Assembly (NCBI GenBank): GCA_030611625.1
Contig: JAUWPK010000085.1
Location: 1-10,430, forward strand
Source: Promethearchaeum sp.
Lineage (GTDB): Archaea > Asgardarchaeota > Lokiarchaeia > Sigyniarchaeales > Promethearchaeaceae
Direction: 5' to 3'
Length of the DNA stretch: 10,430 nucleotides
Under the pieces are notes generated by a model, which was not told the origin of the DNA, did not search any database, and saw only the letters and a list, made by a program, of their open reading frames with translations. Shown in pieces: positions 1-6,570 of this stretch. A program made the translations under genes and the position numbers. Numbering within the stretch: the stretch's first letter is position 1; every line of letters begins with the position of its first letter.

Positions 1-1
1 A

Positions 2-1996
2 ATGGAAAAAAGTGAAAAAAGTTTAAGATTAACCCAAATCTTGTCAAAAAGTCTTGTAAAACTGACTTATACAATTAAAAACATTAGAAAACTAAAGCAA
101 CATTTACGCAATCAAATTGTTTCGAAGTTTTCAGATGCAGAATTCCACCAAATATGGAAAATAATATCAAAAAAATTACCGAAAGAATGGTATTCTCAGA
201 AAATTAAGGCTCAAGATATCATTGAATATGTAGTAAATGCTTGGAAAGCGGATTTAAATTCGAAAAATAGTCCAATACATGTGGAAAAACCGAAAATTTC
301 AATTAAGGAACTCTTTCCAATGGATAAACTGGAAGAAATGGCAAAAAATGATCCACAAAGCAATTTGAATGAACCATTTATTATTGAAATTGTAGATGAA
401 GATGAAATGCCTTTAGAAAAGATTCTCGAGGATCATATGATTGCAGAAGAATTTTATGAAGATATTATCGCATTTACTCTTAGTGATAGCACAACCGATG
501 AATTCAATGTAGTCTTTAACAAATCTTATCATGATTTTCCGGCTTTGAAAGGATTACGGGGCATGGTTGATATCACTGGTGAACTGGTTTTGGGTTATTT
601 TAATGCGATATGTACGATTAATCTTGAATCATCATTAAAAAGCAATCAAGGACACATAGAAATTACATCGGCTATAAATGGGATCACCCAAAATGAGTAT
701 ACAGGAGATAAAAAAATAGGAAAGTTTCATGTTCAAAGAATTATCTCCCAACATTCACTCTCCCATTTAGGAAATTCACCTAGTTCGTTTACAAAAATCA
801 CAAATGTGACTGCTGAGGATTTAGATCAGTTTTATGTGAATCCTAATAAAGAATACACTCGATTTTGTCATACTTTGCGAGATCAATGGCCCATTCCTGT
901 GGAATTAAAACCATTAGCATTTTGGGGTATTGGAATGATTGCAGCGACTCGCCAAGGGAAAGGGTATCTCATGAGTTCTATGCTCGTTTCTATAGTGGGA
1001 CAAGAAATTACCACAGGTAGGAATCGGAAAAAAAAATTGGGTGTTTGTTATTTCGATTATAATGGTCAGTGGGAAACAGATGAGTATGGATTTTTTCAGG
1101 AACTGGATGAAGATCCTAGAGTCATCATTAAAGCTCAAAATATTGGCTTTGATTCCAGGCATGATTTTGTGGAATATTTATTCCGAAAATATAATTTATT
1201 TCAGTTAGGATTTCAAAAACAAAAGTTTGAACAAATAATTGCTTATTTGAGTAATCATATTACTTTAAAGATAATATATGATGATTTTATTGGGGAACTT
1301 ACTGCAGCAATACAAACTGCTTATGAGCAATCTCCTGAAAAGAAAATTGAAAAAGCTATCAACCATATCGAAAATGAAGGTGGCTCTACCTTATGGGAGA
1401 AAAAAATTAAATCTTTTGCAGATAACCATAATCAAGCGTATTCTATAGTTGATAAAGCATTAGAAGCAGGAAAGTTAGTGATCATTGATTTAGGTGATAT
1501 TTCACCTCCGTATAAACCGGGGATTGTCTACAAAGTGTTAAACCACTTGTTAACTCGAGCAAAAGATGCCTTTGTTAAGAATAATCATGAAGAGTATGTC
1601 TTTTCTACATTAGTAATATTGGATGAAGCCCATAATTATTGTCCAGAAGTGGGAAAAGGGAATAACTATCCGTATCAAAAAAAATGTAAATCCATTGTTA
1701 AATCAATTTCAGCAGATTCAGCAAAATATGGATTGGGAATTGGGATCATCACTCAAAGATATGCTTGGCTTTCTAAAGATATCTTAGCCAATATTCGGAC
1801 TTTCTTCATAGGTCCATTAGGCGCCACAGAAAGTACGAATGAAATGGTTAAAACGATTTTAAAAGGAAAGGACGTATCTCGCCTAAGAAAATATCAGTTT
1901 TATGCATTAGGAGATGCCATACCTTGTGACGGGGAAATTGTCAAAGCTTTTTCACCTACCGAAATGAAAGAATACCTTCAGAAAAGGGGGAATTAA
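2..1996 (+). CDS. herA: HerA-like DNA-translocating ATPase (HerA/FtsK superfamily)
   Basis: Hexameric DNA pump expected to work with NurA, encoded 3 nt downstream, in resecting DNA ends for recombinational repair alongside Mre11-Rad50 (family knowledge). What is seen: a long N-terminal part (about 1-300) with little obvious motif content, where HerA proteins carry a HAS barrel; a Walker A region A-A-T-R-Q-G-K-G around residues 314-321 with Lys320; a strand ending F-D-Y-N-G-Q-W after it, matching the HerA DxxGE/QY/W segment; Walker B L-V-I-L-D-E-A-H with D541-E542; and the downstream G-I-I-T-Q-R element at about 581-586. At 664 aa it is longer than many HerA proteins (about 500-600). The oddity is Gly321 where the P-loop normally has Ser or Thr. 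The ATG lies one base inside the window, so an upstream in-frame start cannot be excluded. The family call is firm; whether this is the housekeeping HerA or a paralogue is open. Confidence 0.87.
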   Translation: MEKSEKSLRLTQILSKSLVKLTYTIKNIRKLKQHLRNQIVSKFSDAEFHQIWKIISKKLPKEWYSQKIKAQDIIEYVVNAWKADLNSKNSPIHVEKPKISIKELFPMDKLEEMAKNDPQSNLNEPFIIEIVDEDEMPLEKILEDHMIAEEFYEDIIAFTLSDSTTDEFNVVFNKSYHDFPALKGLRGMVDITGELVLGYFNAICTINLESSLKSNQGHIEITSAINGITQNEYTGDKKIGKFHVQRIISQHSLSHLGNSPSSFTKITNVTAEDLDQFYVNPNKEYTRFCHTLRDQWPIPVELKPLAFWGIGMIAATRQGKGYLMSSMLVSIVGQEITTGRNRKKKLGVCYFDYNGQWETDEYGFFQELDEDPRVIIKAQNIGFDSRHDFVEYLFRKYNLFQLGFQKQKFEQIIAYLSNHITLKIIYDDFIGELTAAIQTAYEQSPEKKIEKAINHIENEGGSTLWEKKIKSFADNHNQAYSIVDKALEAGKLVIIDLGDISPPYKPGIVYKVLNHLLTRAKDAFVKNNHEEYVFSTLVILDEAHNYCPEVGKGNNYPYQKKCKSIVKSISADSAKYGLGIGIITQRYAWLSKDILANIRTFFIGPLGATESTNEMVKTILKGKDVSRLRKYQFYALGDAIPCDGEIVKAFSPTEMKEYLQKRGN

Positions 1997-1999
1997 TCA

Positions 2000-3094
2000 A
2001 TGAACTATTTGAATATCAAATCTGCTCAGAATATTAAGGTAAATCAAATCCTCGCAGGTATGGCAGAAGTTTTTGTGGATGAAGCAAAATTTATTCAAAA
2101 ACAAATGCCTGAAGCAAGGAAAATTCTAGCTCCCTTAATAATCCCATTACAATGTAAAGATACTTTCACTAGAATCGGTGCAGTTGATGGGTCCAATGCT
2201 ACGGAAAATCTTGGATTAATCAACCGAAATTTATGTATCTATTCCGCTTCAGGAGTTGCGGGAAATTTGAAAGAAATTACACATAAATTTAATTTTTGTG
2301 TAATGGAATTAATCCCTAAACGACAATACCATTCATTATATCCTGCAATCCAACGGGATGTATTAGAACTGAAAACTATATTAAAATTTGTTAATTCGAA
2401 TGAGAAAACAGAGATTATTTTAGGAGATGGCTCAGTTATTGGATTCTATTTGTGGATAGCAAGAATTCAAGAACATCTCCTCGATATGGAGAATATCTCC
2501 ATAGTGCGAGATGTATTCTTAAAACATTTTGATAACTCCAACCCTTCTTGTTTATATAACCGCGTGCTCAAAGCAATCGCGAAAGAAAAGATTGTATATA
2601 TACCTAAAGAATCGTCCAGTCAGACCTTTATCAATAAATATCTATCAACACTTTTTCCCAAGAATATCTATACGGAAATCCATGATTTACAACTCCTAAA
2701 CCATGTATTAAAAAATGGGGAATATATTGGACCGATTCCTTTCAAAGATCTTCTCTCTGGAAATGTTAGATTGCAAAAAAGTCGTTTAATTGATAGTATC
2801 GATGTGGTATTCTTTAAACCTCATTACCGTGGTTCTCGAGTATTAAAAGTTCAAATTCATCGAAATCATCGAAATTCTCTGGAAAAGATTCTATCAACAA
2901 TTTCTGCTCAATATAATGTGGAAGTGCAGGTTCCTTATTATTTAGCAAAAGCTCATTATCGCGCAAAAACACTTATACCAAAGATGGGAGATATCCAAGA
3001 ACGAATTTATAGGATTGCAATTTCCCAAACAGAATCAATTAAGAAAAAAAGAATAATTCATGACACTTTTGAATTAAGTAGGTTATTATACTAA
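2000..3094 (+). CDS. nurA: NurA-domain 5'-3' nuclease
   Basis: NurA is a Mn-dependent 5'-3' exonuclease/endonuclease that binds HerA and resects double-strand breaks. The 364-aa length fits archaeal NurA. Visible hallmarks are the first acidic motif A-V-D-G-S-N with Asp63, the second acidic motif L-G-D-G-S-V with Asp143, a later basic segment P-K-E-S-S around 202-206, and the C-terminal strand/helix V-P-Y-Y-L-A-K-A-H with His319, which matches the conserved His region of NurA. The ATG at 2000 follows the herA stop by 3 nt and is preceded by a run of G residues at about 1986-1990 that can serve as a Shine-Dalgarno site, so the two are co-transcribed and probably translationally coupled. The pairing itself supports both calls. 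Confidence 0.87.
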   Translation: MNYLNIKSAQNIKVNQILAGMAEVFVDEAKFIQKQMPEARKILAPLIIPLQCKDTFTRIGAVDGSNATENLGLINRNLCIYSASGVAGNLKEITHKFNFCVMELIPKRQYHSLYPAIQRDVLELKTILKFVNSNEKTEIILGDGSVIGFYLWIARIQEHLLDMENISIVRDVFLKHFDNSNPSCLYNRVLKAIAKEKIVYIPKESSSQTFINKYLSTLFPKNIYTEIHDLQLLNHVLKNGEYIGPIPFKDLLSGNVRLQKSRLIDSIDVVFFKPHYRGSRVLKVQIHRNHRNSLEKILSTISAQYNVEVQVPYYLAKAHYRAKTLIPKMGDIQERIYRIAISQTESIKKKRIIHDTFELSRLLY

Positions 3095-3119
3095 CATTTT
3101 TAGATAAGGAAATGATATT

Positions 3120-3500
3120 ATGAAGGATGTAGTAAAAAAATATTATATTACATGGAAAATCCCAATAATAATTGGGATAATGTCGCCTGTTAATTACTCT
3201 GAAGTAAAAAGAGGACGAGGACGGATAAAGAAATTTAAAGAAAATAGTGCTGAAATAGAATTATATAAAAAATCGATCAAGATTTCTTTTTACGTTGAAT
3301 CTATTGATCCTTTGTCTGCTTTTTTAGAGATGAATTCAAGGTTACATAATTTATATTTAGTTCTTGAAGTTCGCTATGAGTGCAAGTCTGGGGGATTTAA
3401 ACTTGCTAAAACAAATATCCCCAAAGAAATCATCAATTTAATGGATATTCCTAAGAGGGACCATGCACGAGATATTGATAAATTGGCAATATATGTTTAA
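3120..3500 (+). CDS. Pcc1-like small protein (possible KEOPS subunit)
   Basis: Small 126-aa basic protein, third gene of the herA-nurA operon (25-nt gap; AAGGA at 3106-3110, 9 nt before the ATG). The middle part reads like Pcc1, the dimerisation subunit of the KEOPS complex that makes t6A in tRNA: a strand near 8-14, then R-G-R-G-R-I at 31-36, S-A-E-I-E-L at 43-48, a strand K-S-I-K-I-S-F-Y-V-E (51-60), D-P-L-S-A-F (63-68) and the helix M-N-S-R-L (71-75) followed by V-L-E-V. Pcc1 proteins have the same order (SEID-like strand, 'I.A.D..ALR...NS.LR'), but the conserved Arg before the helix is replaced here by Leu69, and about 40 extra residues follow the domain. Pcc1 is normally about 80 aa. The assignment is by eye; an unrelated small alpha/beta protein is possible. 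An internal ATG at 3180 (Met21) would remove the first strand and is less likely. Confidence 0.42.
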   Translation: MKDVVKKYYITWKIPIIIGIMSPVNYSEVKRGRGRIKKFKENSAEIELYKKSIKISFYVESIDPLSAFLEMNSRLHNLYLVLEVRYECKSGGFKLAKTNIPKEIINLMDIPKRDHARDIDKLAIYV

Positions 3501-3589
3501 TTTCCTTTTTCCAACTCTATACATAAATAATTTCACGAATTTAAAGAACATCTTACGCTTACTTATTCCAGTTTCTTTGATTTTACTTT

Positions 3590-3613
3590 TCTTTTCCATT
3601 TTTTCCCTTTTTT
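3590..3613 (+). terminator. T-rich terminator of the herA-nurA operon
   Basis: Two runs of six T (3599-3604 and 3608-3613) lie inside a longer pyrimidine-rich stretch about 100 nt after the last gene of the plus-strand operon and just before the end of the convergent VOC gene. Archaeal termination depends on oligo-T in the non-template strand, so this is a reasonable stop. There is no hairpin. Confidence 0.35.
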
Positions 3614-3640
3614 ATGTAATTAAAGAAAACAATGTGATTT

Positions 3641-4039
3641 TTATTTTAATTTAGAATCTTCGTCAAAAACCTGAATTTCTAATGTGTGGTTCATTGGATC
3701 CCTATAAAATGCATTATAAATTCGAAATTTCTCTGTATATGATGGTGGTTTAATACATTTAACATTTTTTGAAACAAGTTCACTGTGCCAAGCATCTACA
3801 TTTTCTCTTGTATCTACTACAAGAGTTAAGCAAACCATTTCGGGATGTTCCAAGAAATCCGAATAATGAGAACAAAATCCCCAATATGCATTTTGATTTT
3901 TTTCTCCAATTCGATATATTATACAAGGACCTTGCTCTAAAGCTACAGTAAGGTGTAAAATATCTTCATAAAATGATCGAATTTTCTTTAAATCACTGCA
4001 GTGCAGAAAAGTTATAGGATAAGAAAATTTTTGGGGCAT
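3641..4039 (-). CDS. VOC-family (glyoxalase/dioxygenase fold) protein
   Basis: A 132-aa single-domain member of the vicinal oxygen chelate superfamily, which bind a metal between paired beta-alpha-beta-beta-beta modules and act as lyases, dioxygenases or resistance proteins. Seen in order: the first module opening P-I-T-F-L-H-C-S-D-L with a candidate metal-ligand His, the helix I-R-S-F-Y-E-D-I-L typical of VOC ('FY...LG'), a strand pair ending Y-W-G-F, a second module opening M-V-C-L-T-L-V-V-D-T, the helix N-V-D-A-W-H-S-E-L, and the closing D-P-M-N-H-T-L-E-I-Q with the C-terminal Glu ligand. The start is set at ATG 4039 (MPQKFSY), 13 nt past the lsm stop; the ORF also has an ATG at 4063 that would overlap lsm by 11 nt and add eight residues atypical for the fold. 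The substrate cannot be read from the sequence. Co-transcribed with the Lsm gene. Confidence 0.75.
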   Translation of the reverse strand: MPQKFSYPITFLHCSDLKKIRSFYEDILHLTVALEQGPCIIYRIGEKNQNAYWGFCSHYSDFLEHPEMVCLTLVVDTRENVDAWHSELVSKNVKCIKPPSYTEKFRIYNAFYRDPMNHTLEIQVFDEDSKLK

Positions 4040-4052
4040 TTTTACGTAATAA

Positions 4053-4292
4053 TTATTCCCCATCAGGAATAATAAATAAAACGTTATTTCCACGAACAAA
4101 AATTTCTTTAAATTTGTTTGTTTCTTCTTTTTTTATATATTCGGAAGCATCGGATAAAATTACATTCATAAAATTATCATATTCTTTAAGTGATCCTTTA
4201 TATTCCGTACCGTCTTTTAACCGAATTAAGATTTTTGAGCCTAGTTTCTTTTGTAAAGCTCGAAGTGGGTTTCTTGAGTTATTATATGCCAT
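4053..4292 (-). CDS. lsm: Lsm/Sm-like archaeal RNA-binding protein
   Basis: Sm-like archaeal proteins assemble into rings of six or seven that bind U-rich RNA and contact tRNA/rRNA processing factors. The 79-aa chain has the whole Sm fold: an N-terminal helix R-N-P-L-R-A-L-Q, the Sm1 motif from K-L-G-S-K-I through L-K-D-G-T-E-Y-K-G-S-L to Y-D-N-F-M-N-V-I-L (the D-x-F/Y-M-N RNA-binding loop is intact), and the Sm2 motif I-F-V-R-G-N-N-V-L-F-I. An in-frame GTG at 4310 would add six residues, but the ATG at 4292 is preceded by GGAG about 11 nt upstream and gives a normal-length Sm protein, so it is preferred. First gene of a two-gene minus-strand unit with the VOC gene, divergent from the methyltransferase. 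Confidence 0.9.
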   Translation of the reverse strand: MAYNNSRNPLRALQKKLGSKILIRLKDGTEYKGSLKEYDNFMNVILSDASEYIKKEETNKFKEIFVRGNNVLFIIPDGE

Positions 4293-4328
4293 TGCTTTTT
4301 TATTCTCCACAAGGGTTTTTTTATTTAT

Positions 4329-4342
4329 TTTATTTAAATAAA
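4329..4342 (-). promoter_or_regulatory. Candidate TATA box for lsm in divergent promoter region
   Basis: The perfect palindrome TTTATTTAAATAAA sits 37-50 nt upstream of the lsm ATG, which would place transcription start about 10-20 nt before that ATG and leave room for the GGAG site. Being palindromic in an AT-rich spacer, it could also serve the methyltransferase on the plus strand, about 57 nt away. Seen by eye in a highly AT-rich gap, so chance is a real possibility. Confidence 0.3.
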
Positions 4343-4399
4343 GTATAGCATCCTTAAAAAAAATTTCAAGACGTGTAATTTAGCTTTTGGTAATTGAAA

Positions 4400-5047
4400 A
4401 TGATGGAAAAAAAAGAGAGTAAAGAGAGTAAAGAGAGAATAGAGAAAAAAAAGAAGAAAAAAATAGAAATAATTGATAGTTACAATTCAAAAAGCTATAC
4501 TGAAATATATGATAGAAGGTATAAATCGATTCAATTTGAGAAATTTGAGTCATTTTGGGGATCTACTAAAGAAAAAGCTATATTATTATTGGATTATGGT
4601 TGTGGAACTGGTCTATTATGGGATTTTTATAATTCAAAATATCAGATTATTGGGCATAATGAAAGGATCCGGTTCATAAGCATTGATATATCAAATGGCA
4701 TGTTAAAAATATTTAAAAAGAAGATGAAAATTGTTGATAATTCTCCAAAATTGCATTTCAATGATGTTCATTTAGTTTGTTGTGATGGAGAACACTTGCC
4801 ATTTCGCTCAAAACGCTTTGAATATATTTATGCAATTACAAGTCTTCAAAATTTATCCAATCTTGATCTTGGATTAAAAGAATTAGGAAGAGTTAAGGAA
4901 AAAAGTGCAATAATCGCAATTAGCTATCTGAAAAAAAAAATTTCCAAGGATTTACTTATAAAAACATTTGAAAAATCATTTGAGGGAGTTCATATAAAAC
5001 TACTTAAAACCAAATCATCCGAAGACTGGGTATTCAAAATCTGTTAA
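4400..5047 (+). CDS. Class I SAM-dependent methyltransferase
   Basis: A Rossmann-fold methyltransferase of 215 aa; substrate unknown. Visible motifs (numbered from ATG 4400): SAM-binding motif I L-L-D-Y-G-C-G-T-G-L at about 64-73, the acidic strand end F-I-S-I-D-I-S-N-G-M-L with Asp96 expected to hold the ribose hydroxyls, C-D-G-E-H-L-P-F (128-135) binding adenine, and motif IV-like F-E-Y-I-Y-A-I-T-S-L-Q-N-L. This arrangement is that of the Methyltransf_11/UbiE-like group, which includes tRNA and small-molecule enzymes. The N-terminus is a low-complexity Lys/Glu segment (residues 3-22) with KES-KES-KER from a 9-nt tandem repeat and then six Lys. A TTG at 4394 is in frame, but ATG 4400 or 4403 is more natural. 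Convergent with RIO2, 11 nt apart. Confidence 0.8.
   Translation: MMEKKESKESKERIEKKKKKKIEIIDSYNSKSYTEIYDRRYKSIQFEKFESFWGSTKEKAILLLDYGCGTGLLWDFYNSKYQIIGHNERIRFISIDISNGMLKIFKKKMKIVDNSPKLHFNDVHLVCCDGEHLPFRSKRFEYIYAITSLQNLSNLDLGLKELGRVKEKSAIIAISYLKKKISKDLLIKTFEKSFEGVHIKLLKTKSSEDWVFKIC
4412..4438 (+). repeat. 9-nt tandem repeat (three copies) in methyltransferase N-terminus
   Basis: Three consecutive copies of AAAGAGAGT, the last ending in A, at 4412-4420, 4421-4429 and 4430-4438. They are in frame and encode KES-KES-KER, followed by an A-rich run giving poly-Lys. The unit is a multiple of three, so copy-number slippage would not break the gene. Confidence 0.8.
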
Positions 5048-5058
5048 AAGGAAAATTT

Positions 5059-5952
5059 TTAATCTATTACTTTACAAGTGCGCAGTACATCATCAATTTC
5101 AAAGGTTGTGTTGTAATTTTTGGTAAAAAATGTTTGTATGTTGACTAAATCTCGTTTTAAGTAGGAAAATGCATTGGGGTGGGTTGATTCTTCCCATTGT
5201 GGCCAATCTATGATCCGAATTTCATCTTCAGGATTAATTAATATATTAAATTCACAAAGATCACAATGAATCATATGAGCTTCTAAGAAAAAACGCTCGA
5301 CTTGCATTAAAATTTCATTTAATACTTCTTTTGGGTCATCTAATTGTGGGATCGTGCTTAATTCCTGACCATCAATTAAACCCATTGCAACTATATGCCG
5401 ATTTTGAGCGTATGGTTTAGGTGTATTTAATTTCAAAGGTTCGATTCTTTCTAAAGCAGCAAATTCACTTTCAGCAGAAAGCCTACTAACATATAACCAA
5501 GATATATGCCTTCGATTTTTTACATAATTGCGGAGTTTTCTAACTTGTCTAAAGCTTGTACGACCTATTCTATGAATTTTTAAAGCAATTTCAGTTCCAT
5601 CGGGACTTTGACCAAAATATACATCCGATTCTTTACCTTTTCCAATGGGAGATCCTACCGCCTTTATTATTTCTTTTTCTCCTAAAGCATGAAGAGCGAG
5701 GATATCATACGATTCGAAGATTAATTGATAACCTATATAACCTAGTTGAGAACTTCGTTGTAAAAGTCCAAATTTATGGAGTCGATCCAAGCGGAATTGT
5801 GTTTCAGGACGGGGATATCGGCAATAAAAGCTAATTTGATCAACGGGAACATGAGAAAACCGACGACTTCCGAGTTCAATACCCACTAAAACCCTAATAT
5901 CTTCCGGTTCAAGTTCCCTTACAAAATTTGCAGCCCTAAAAATTTGTGACAT
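5059..5952 (-). CDS. rio2: RIO2-type serine/threonine protein kinase/ATPase
   Basis: Atypical kinase required in archaea and eukaryotes for late maturation of the small ribosomal subunit. All RIO2 parts are present in 297 aa, a normal archaeal length: an N-terminal winged helix (about 8-90) specific to RIO2 rather than RIO1; the flexible P-loop V-G-S-P-I-G-K-G-K-E-S-D-V-Y at 99-112; ATP-binding Lys125 in A-L-K-I-H; W-L-Y-V-S-R-L-S-A-E-S-E-F-A-A-L at 152-167; the catalytic loop H-C-D-L-C-E-F-N-I-L with Asp231 and Asn236; and the metal loop I-I-D-W-P-Q-W with Asp249. The second Cys (Cys233) stands where Ser is usual in H-x-D-L-S-E; this is not expected to inactivate it. Last gene of the minus-strand group, 69 nt after the cyclophilin. 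Confidence 0.95.
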   Translation of the reverse strand: MSQIFRAANFVRELEPEDIRVLVGIELGSRRFSHVPVDQISFYCRYPRPETQFRLDRLHKFGLLQRSSQLGYIGYQLIFESYDILALHALGEKEIIKAVGSPIGKGKESDVYFGQSPDGTEIALKIHRIGRTSFRQVRKLRNYVKNRRHISWLYVSRLSAESEFAALERIEPLKLNTPKPYAQNRHIVAMGLIDGQELSTIPQLDDPKEVLNEILMQVERFFLEAHMIHCDLCEFNILINPEDEIRIIDWPQWEESTHPNAFSYLKRDLVNIQTFFTKNYNTTFEIDDVLRTCKVID

Positions 5953-6021
5953 TATTTTTCCAAACCAAATTATTTCAAAAAAGGATTTTGTAATAAAAAA
6001 AATTAAAAAGATACTAAAAAA

Positions 6022-6462
6022 TCATTCAATTTGGGTAACTTCTATCATTTTATCCCCTTGAACAAAGGAAGGGATTAAATTTAAACCATCAATTACTTGT
6101 GCAAAAACCGTATGAGCACCATCAAGATGAGACGTAGCTTTTCGAGTAAGTACTATGAAAAATTGACTTCCTCCAGTATCTTTCCCCGCATGTGCCATAG
6201 AGAGTGCACCAGCTTTATGAATCAATGGATTTCCTTTTGTTTCACATTTAATATTCCAACCAGGTCCGCCTGTTCCTGTTCCTTTTGGGCAACCTCCTTG
6301 AATAACAAAATCGGGAATTACTCGATGGAAAGTAAGACCGTTATAGAACTTTGAGTTAACCAATTTTAAGAAATTTGCGACAGTACCAGGTGCATGCTCT
6401 GGATAAAACTCTATCATTAGAGTTCCTTTTGTAGTTTCCATTTTTACTTTAGGATTTGGCAT
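6022..6462 (-). CDS. Cyclophilin-type peptidyl-prolyl cis-trans isomerase
   Basis: Catalyses proline cis-trans isomerisation during folding; no signal peptide, so cytoplasmic. From ATG 6462 the protein is 146 aa, one cyclophilin domain. The active-site segments are present: F-H-R-V-I-P-D-F-V-I-Q-G-G (catalytic Arg, Phe and Gln), G-T-G-T-G-G-P-G, L-S-M-A-H-A-G, G-S-Q-F-F-I and H-L-D-G-A-H-T-V-F. The Trp that binds cyclosporin in human CypA (W-L-D-G) is His here, as in many prokaryotic members. The ORF opens at ATG 6525, but the extra 21 residues are not cyclophilin-like and begin just past the T-tract that follows the upstream gene; MPNPKVK at 6462 is the natural start. The gene ends in TGA, which shows TGA is an ordinary stop in this genome. 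Confidence 0.93.
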   Translation of the reverse strand: MPNPKVKMETTKGTLMIEFYPEHAPGTVANFLKLVNSKFYNGLTFHRVIPDFVIQGGCPKGTGTGGPGWNIKCETKGNPLIHKAGALSMAHAGKDTGGSQFFIVLTRKATSHLDGAHTVFAQVIDGLNLIPSFVQGDKMIEVTQIE

Positions 6463-6537
6463 AATTAGACAACCTAATTTATAATAATTTATTAAAGGTC
6501 TAAAATGTTCTGATAGATTGAGCATTTTTGAAGAAAT

Positions 6538-6547
6538 AAAAAAAAAA
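6538..6547 (-). terminator. T10 tract after the ubiquitin-like gene
   Basis: Ten A on the plus strand, hence ten T on the transcribed strand, begin 24 nt after the stop of the ubiquitin-like gene. This fits an archaeal oligo-T terminator and suggests the cyclophilin has its own promoter downstream. Confidence 0.45.
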
Positions 6548-6570
6548 TATTTGTTTTTTGATTTTATTGA

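Noticed and set aside
2485..2503. 8-bp inverted repeat with a 3-nt loop inside nurA
   Set aside because: Perfect arms of this length are expected by chance about this often in 10 kb of AT-rich DNA, and it lies within coding sequence.
3159..3178. 8-bp inverted repeat with a 4-nt loop just before internal Met21 of the Pcc1-like gene
   Set aside because: Similar hairpins occur elsewhere in the window, for example 3805-3825 in the VOC gene, so this is not distinctive. It could matter only if translation began at 3180.
2..3500. HerA-NurA plus a small protein as an antiviral defence island
   Set aside because: HerA-type ATPases do occur in defence systems, but there is no Sirtuin, toxin, integrase or other defence gene here and the neighbours are housekeeping. 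Chromosomal end resection is the simpler reading, although the odd Walker A keeps the question open.
3463..3654. Plus-strand hydrophobic ORF of 63 codons overlapping the end of the Pcc1-like gene
   Set aside because: It starts inside the upstream gene, lies on a T-rich pyrimidine stretch that explains its Phe/Leu/Ile content, has no ribosome-binding site, and runs into the convergent VOC gene.
6463..6525. Extended N-terminus of the cyclophilin from ATG 6525
   Set aside because: The extra 21 residues are not part of the fold and start immediately beyond a T10 terminator tract; the ATG at 6462 gives the standard domain.
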